From: Serilophus lunatus
Lineage: Eukaryota > Chordata > Aves > Passeriformes > Eurylaimidae
Reading direction: 5' to 3'
Length of the DNA: 64,000 bases
NCBI GenBank assembly: GCA_013399895.1
Contig: VXBA01003730.1
Location: 571,739 to 635,738 of the forward strand
Shown piece after piece: positions 61,901-64,000 of the stretch. The notes under the pieces were generated by a model that did not search any database, was not told where the DNA came from, and saw nothing but the letters and a program-made list of their open reading frames with translations. Made by a program: the position numbers and the translations under genes. How positions within the stretch are numbered: the stretch's first letter is position 1; each line of letters begins with the position of its first letter.

Positions 61901-64000
61901 TAAAGACTATCAAGGTAGAGTAACTGGTTTGGGCCAGTGACTGGGCAATAACAAGGGTAATAACACAAATCTGTATTTTGTGGCTGAGTCATACAATGTG
62001 AAATTTAATCACCGTTCAGGATGTGCCCCTGTGCCTGCTCCAGCTGTCAGCACAGTGAGGGGCATTTGGAAGCTTTAGGAAACCCTGCCAAACCCAGAGC
62101 ACACTGCTGCAGACCTCTGCAAGGCTTCCAATTCCCACTATGAGGAACAGCCAAACACGACCCAAGAAGCCCCCTTGACCCCAGGATGTCTGTGCCTGGC
62201 AGAGCTGTGGTTAGTCCTTCCATCACACCACAGCCTGCTGAAAAGAGAGCCCATTAACTCTTGCCAGAGATAAGAACATAATCCAAGTTCAAGCATGGTT
62301 AAGACATTTGTTCCTGACAGGATTTGCTCCTGAATTTTCACACACAGGACAGAAAAACTCAGATAGGCTTGAGGCACTGGTCATGTATACAGTGAAGTAA
62401 ATAACCTAAATGTGATGTATGTCACGTGTCTTTACGATGAGATTGGGACTTCTACCCTCTGGCAAAGGTAATGGCTCATGCAGCAGGGCAGGGCTGAGAT
62501 AGGCAGTGGCACTCCTATGTCCTTACATCATCCCTACTCCCTGGTCCATGGGGAGAGGAAAACACCTTCCTGCATCCATGCCTGCGGGGTCAGGGGCCAC
62601 AATTGTAAGATGGCACAGCAGGCCCAAAATGAAGTCTAGAAAGTTTCCAGTCCTGCAGCCCAAATCCATGATTTCCATCAAATTCCCATTTGCAATGGTA
62701 AGGAAGGAACGGAGGATTAAAAACAAGCAAGAACTCTATTAACACATGCAAATGTCAGTAAGCTAATGAGATTCCAAAACTACCTCGCTAACAGAAAGAA
62801 ATTACCCAAATCAGGTCAATCTGAATAATAATGAGATGACATTTTCTCCTCATGGGAGGCCACAGCCAAAGCATGTGTAGCTGCTTACAACCCTCTTGTC
62901 TGAATGACCACATCAACCTAATAAACTTCTGTTACATCAATATTGTTCCTGTCACTGCACTTAGTATAATTAATGCAGATGCAATCAGGATGGAGAGCAA
63001 AACACTCTCTGCAAGCGCCCCCCCAGCACAGCAGTCACACTGGCATTTTAAAAGTGGATTTAATCAAATGCTAATCAGGAGAGAAAAAGTTCAGGCAGGT
63101 GCAGCCGCAAATAATCCAACAAGATTAAGGATGTCTCAGTAGCTGATTACCCTGAAGCACAGGAAATGCACATCGTGAGGAGAACGACAATATGTTTCCA
63201 TCTCCTCCTTTAACAAGAGGCATTGTAATTGCTTGAATATTTATTTTTCCAACTGGAAGCATCTAAAACATTTTGCAACATGTGACCTACCACCTCTCTT
63301 CTCCTTGTCTGTGCAAAACAACCTGAAGTTAGAGTGACCCGGTCAAAATGAATTTGTATGAGTATTTTCCCCTGCAATAACCTATTCGTATTATCATTTA
63401 ATGAAATTTTATTATTAAATGTATGTTATCTTCCCCTTCAGTAACTTACTATCAGTAATGTTAAGGTATAGCCACATGAAGAATTTCCATGCTCCAGGGA
63501 ACAATGTGGATACTGCCACACTTTTGTTAGCACCAAAGGAGCAGTTTTTAACACATCTGAGCTCCTACAGAGACCAGGGCAAATGGAGTGGTACATACAG
63601 AGCCTTACATGCAAGCTTTGGGGAGCCCCTGGGTCCCTGCCCAGTGTTTATCTGCTGCAAAAACCAGGGCTTGGAGACCTTTTAGCTCCTGGACATTATT
63701 AGGGCTGGTATATGTCACCAGCTTTAATGCCTGCTCCTTCAGCTCGTTATCAGTCCAAGAGGGAAATACCAATGGAATAACTCTGGGTTGAGCCGAAACT
63801 GAGCAAGAAAAGCTCATATAGCAAAAGCACCAAGGGAGGGAGGAAGGAGGGCTGGTGAGGGCGCATGGACAAGTGTTTCCATTCAGATGCCAAAACACAT
63901 GTGAACAGACAATTTATTTACATTAGTCATTTTTTGGAAGAAGAAATGGGAAGGGAGAGAGGCTGGCTCCACTGTGGATTCTCATGTTCTGTTTCAGCAG
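55941..64000. other. non-coding interval to the window end
   Basis: About 8 kb of unique-looking AT-rich DNA. Noted within it: A runs near 57,340 and 57,430; a repeated 'tttctaat' motif at about 59,200-59,240; T and A runs near 61,070 and 61,170; and a G-run cluster at 63,834-63,861. No convincing exon, RNA gene or transposon. Confidence 0.4.
63834..63861 (+). repeat. G-run cluster, possible quadruplex
   Basis: Four GGG runs (63,834-36, 63,838-40, 63,849-51, 63,859-61) with loops of 1, 8 and 7 bases in a purine-rich context. Confidence 0.35.

Noticed and set aside
62523..62726. Minus-strand frame with IMDLGCRTGNFLDF and downstream IVAPDPAGM, resembling methyltransferase motif I
   Set aside because: No acceptor precedes the motif, the frame is short, other methyltransferase motifs are absent and the key glycine pattern is incomplete. 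Judged coincidence, though a homology search would settle it.

Overview
The window looks like ordinary avian nuclear DNA. It is AT-rich and CpG-poor, has no compact run of genes and no long open reading frame, and carries two CR1 retrotransposon fragments whose 3' ends have the bird-type 'gattctatg' tail. It also holds a 529-bp LTR with a clean target-site duplication and a long GAAA microsatellite. A passerine is plausible from the LTR style, but I could not compare it with a repeat library, so only 'bird' is well supported. I see no bacterial, plasmid, phage or CRISPR content.

Layout. 1-10.7 kb: AT-rich non-coding DNA with a few exon-like segments, three on the minus strand and one on the plus. 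10.8-11.1 kb: truncated CR1, minus strand. 11-17 kb: non-coding with one exon-like block at 13,975. 17.4 kb: a perfect array of heat-shock-factor half-sites. 21-24 kb: the two best minus-strand exon candidates. 26.0-26.2 kb: (GAAA)n. 30.1-30.4 kb: a small CpG-dense patch with a G-run cluster. 36.4-36.7 kb: a 310-nt plus-strand exon-like ORF. 45.2-46.5 kb: CR1, plus strand, with most of the reverse transcriptase deleted. 49-51 kb: two plus-strand exon-like segments and a 15-bp tandem repeat. 51.2-51.7 kb: solo LTR. 51.8-64 kb: non-coding, with small palindromes and G- or A-rich tracts.

No gene could be named. The most coding-like signal is a minus-strand set of short splice-flanked segments at 39,550, 23,201 and 21,355, and less surely 6,176. 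Their reading phases agree, and they would encode one or two hydrophobic segments followed by a soluble stretch. Such segments also arise by chance in 64 kb, so all exon calls have low confidence. The likeliest overall reading is large introns or intergenic DNA of a vertebrate gene region, with mobile-element debris as the only securely identified content. I found no convincing undescribed system.
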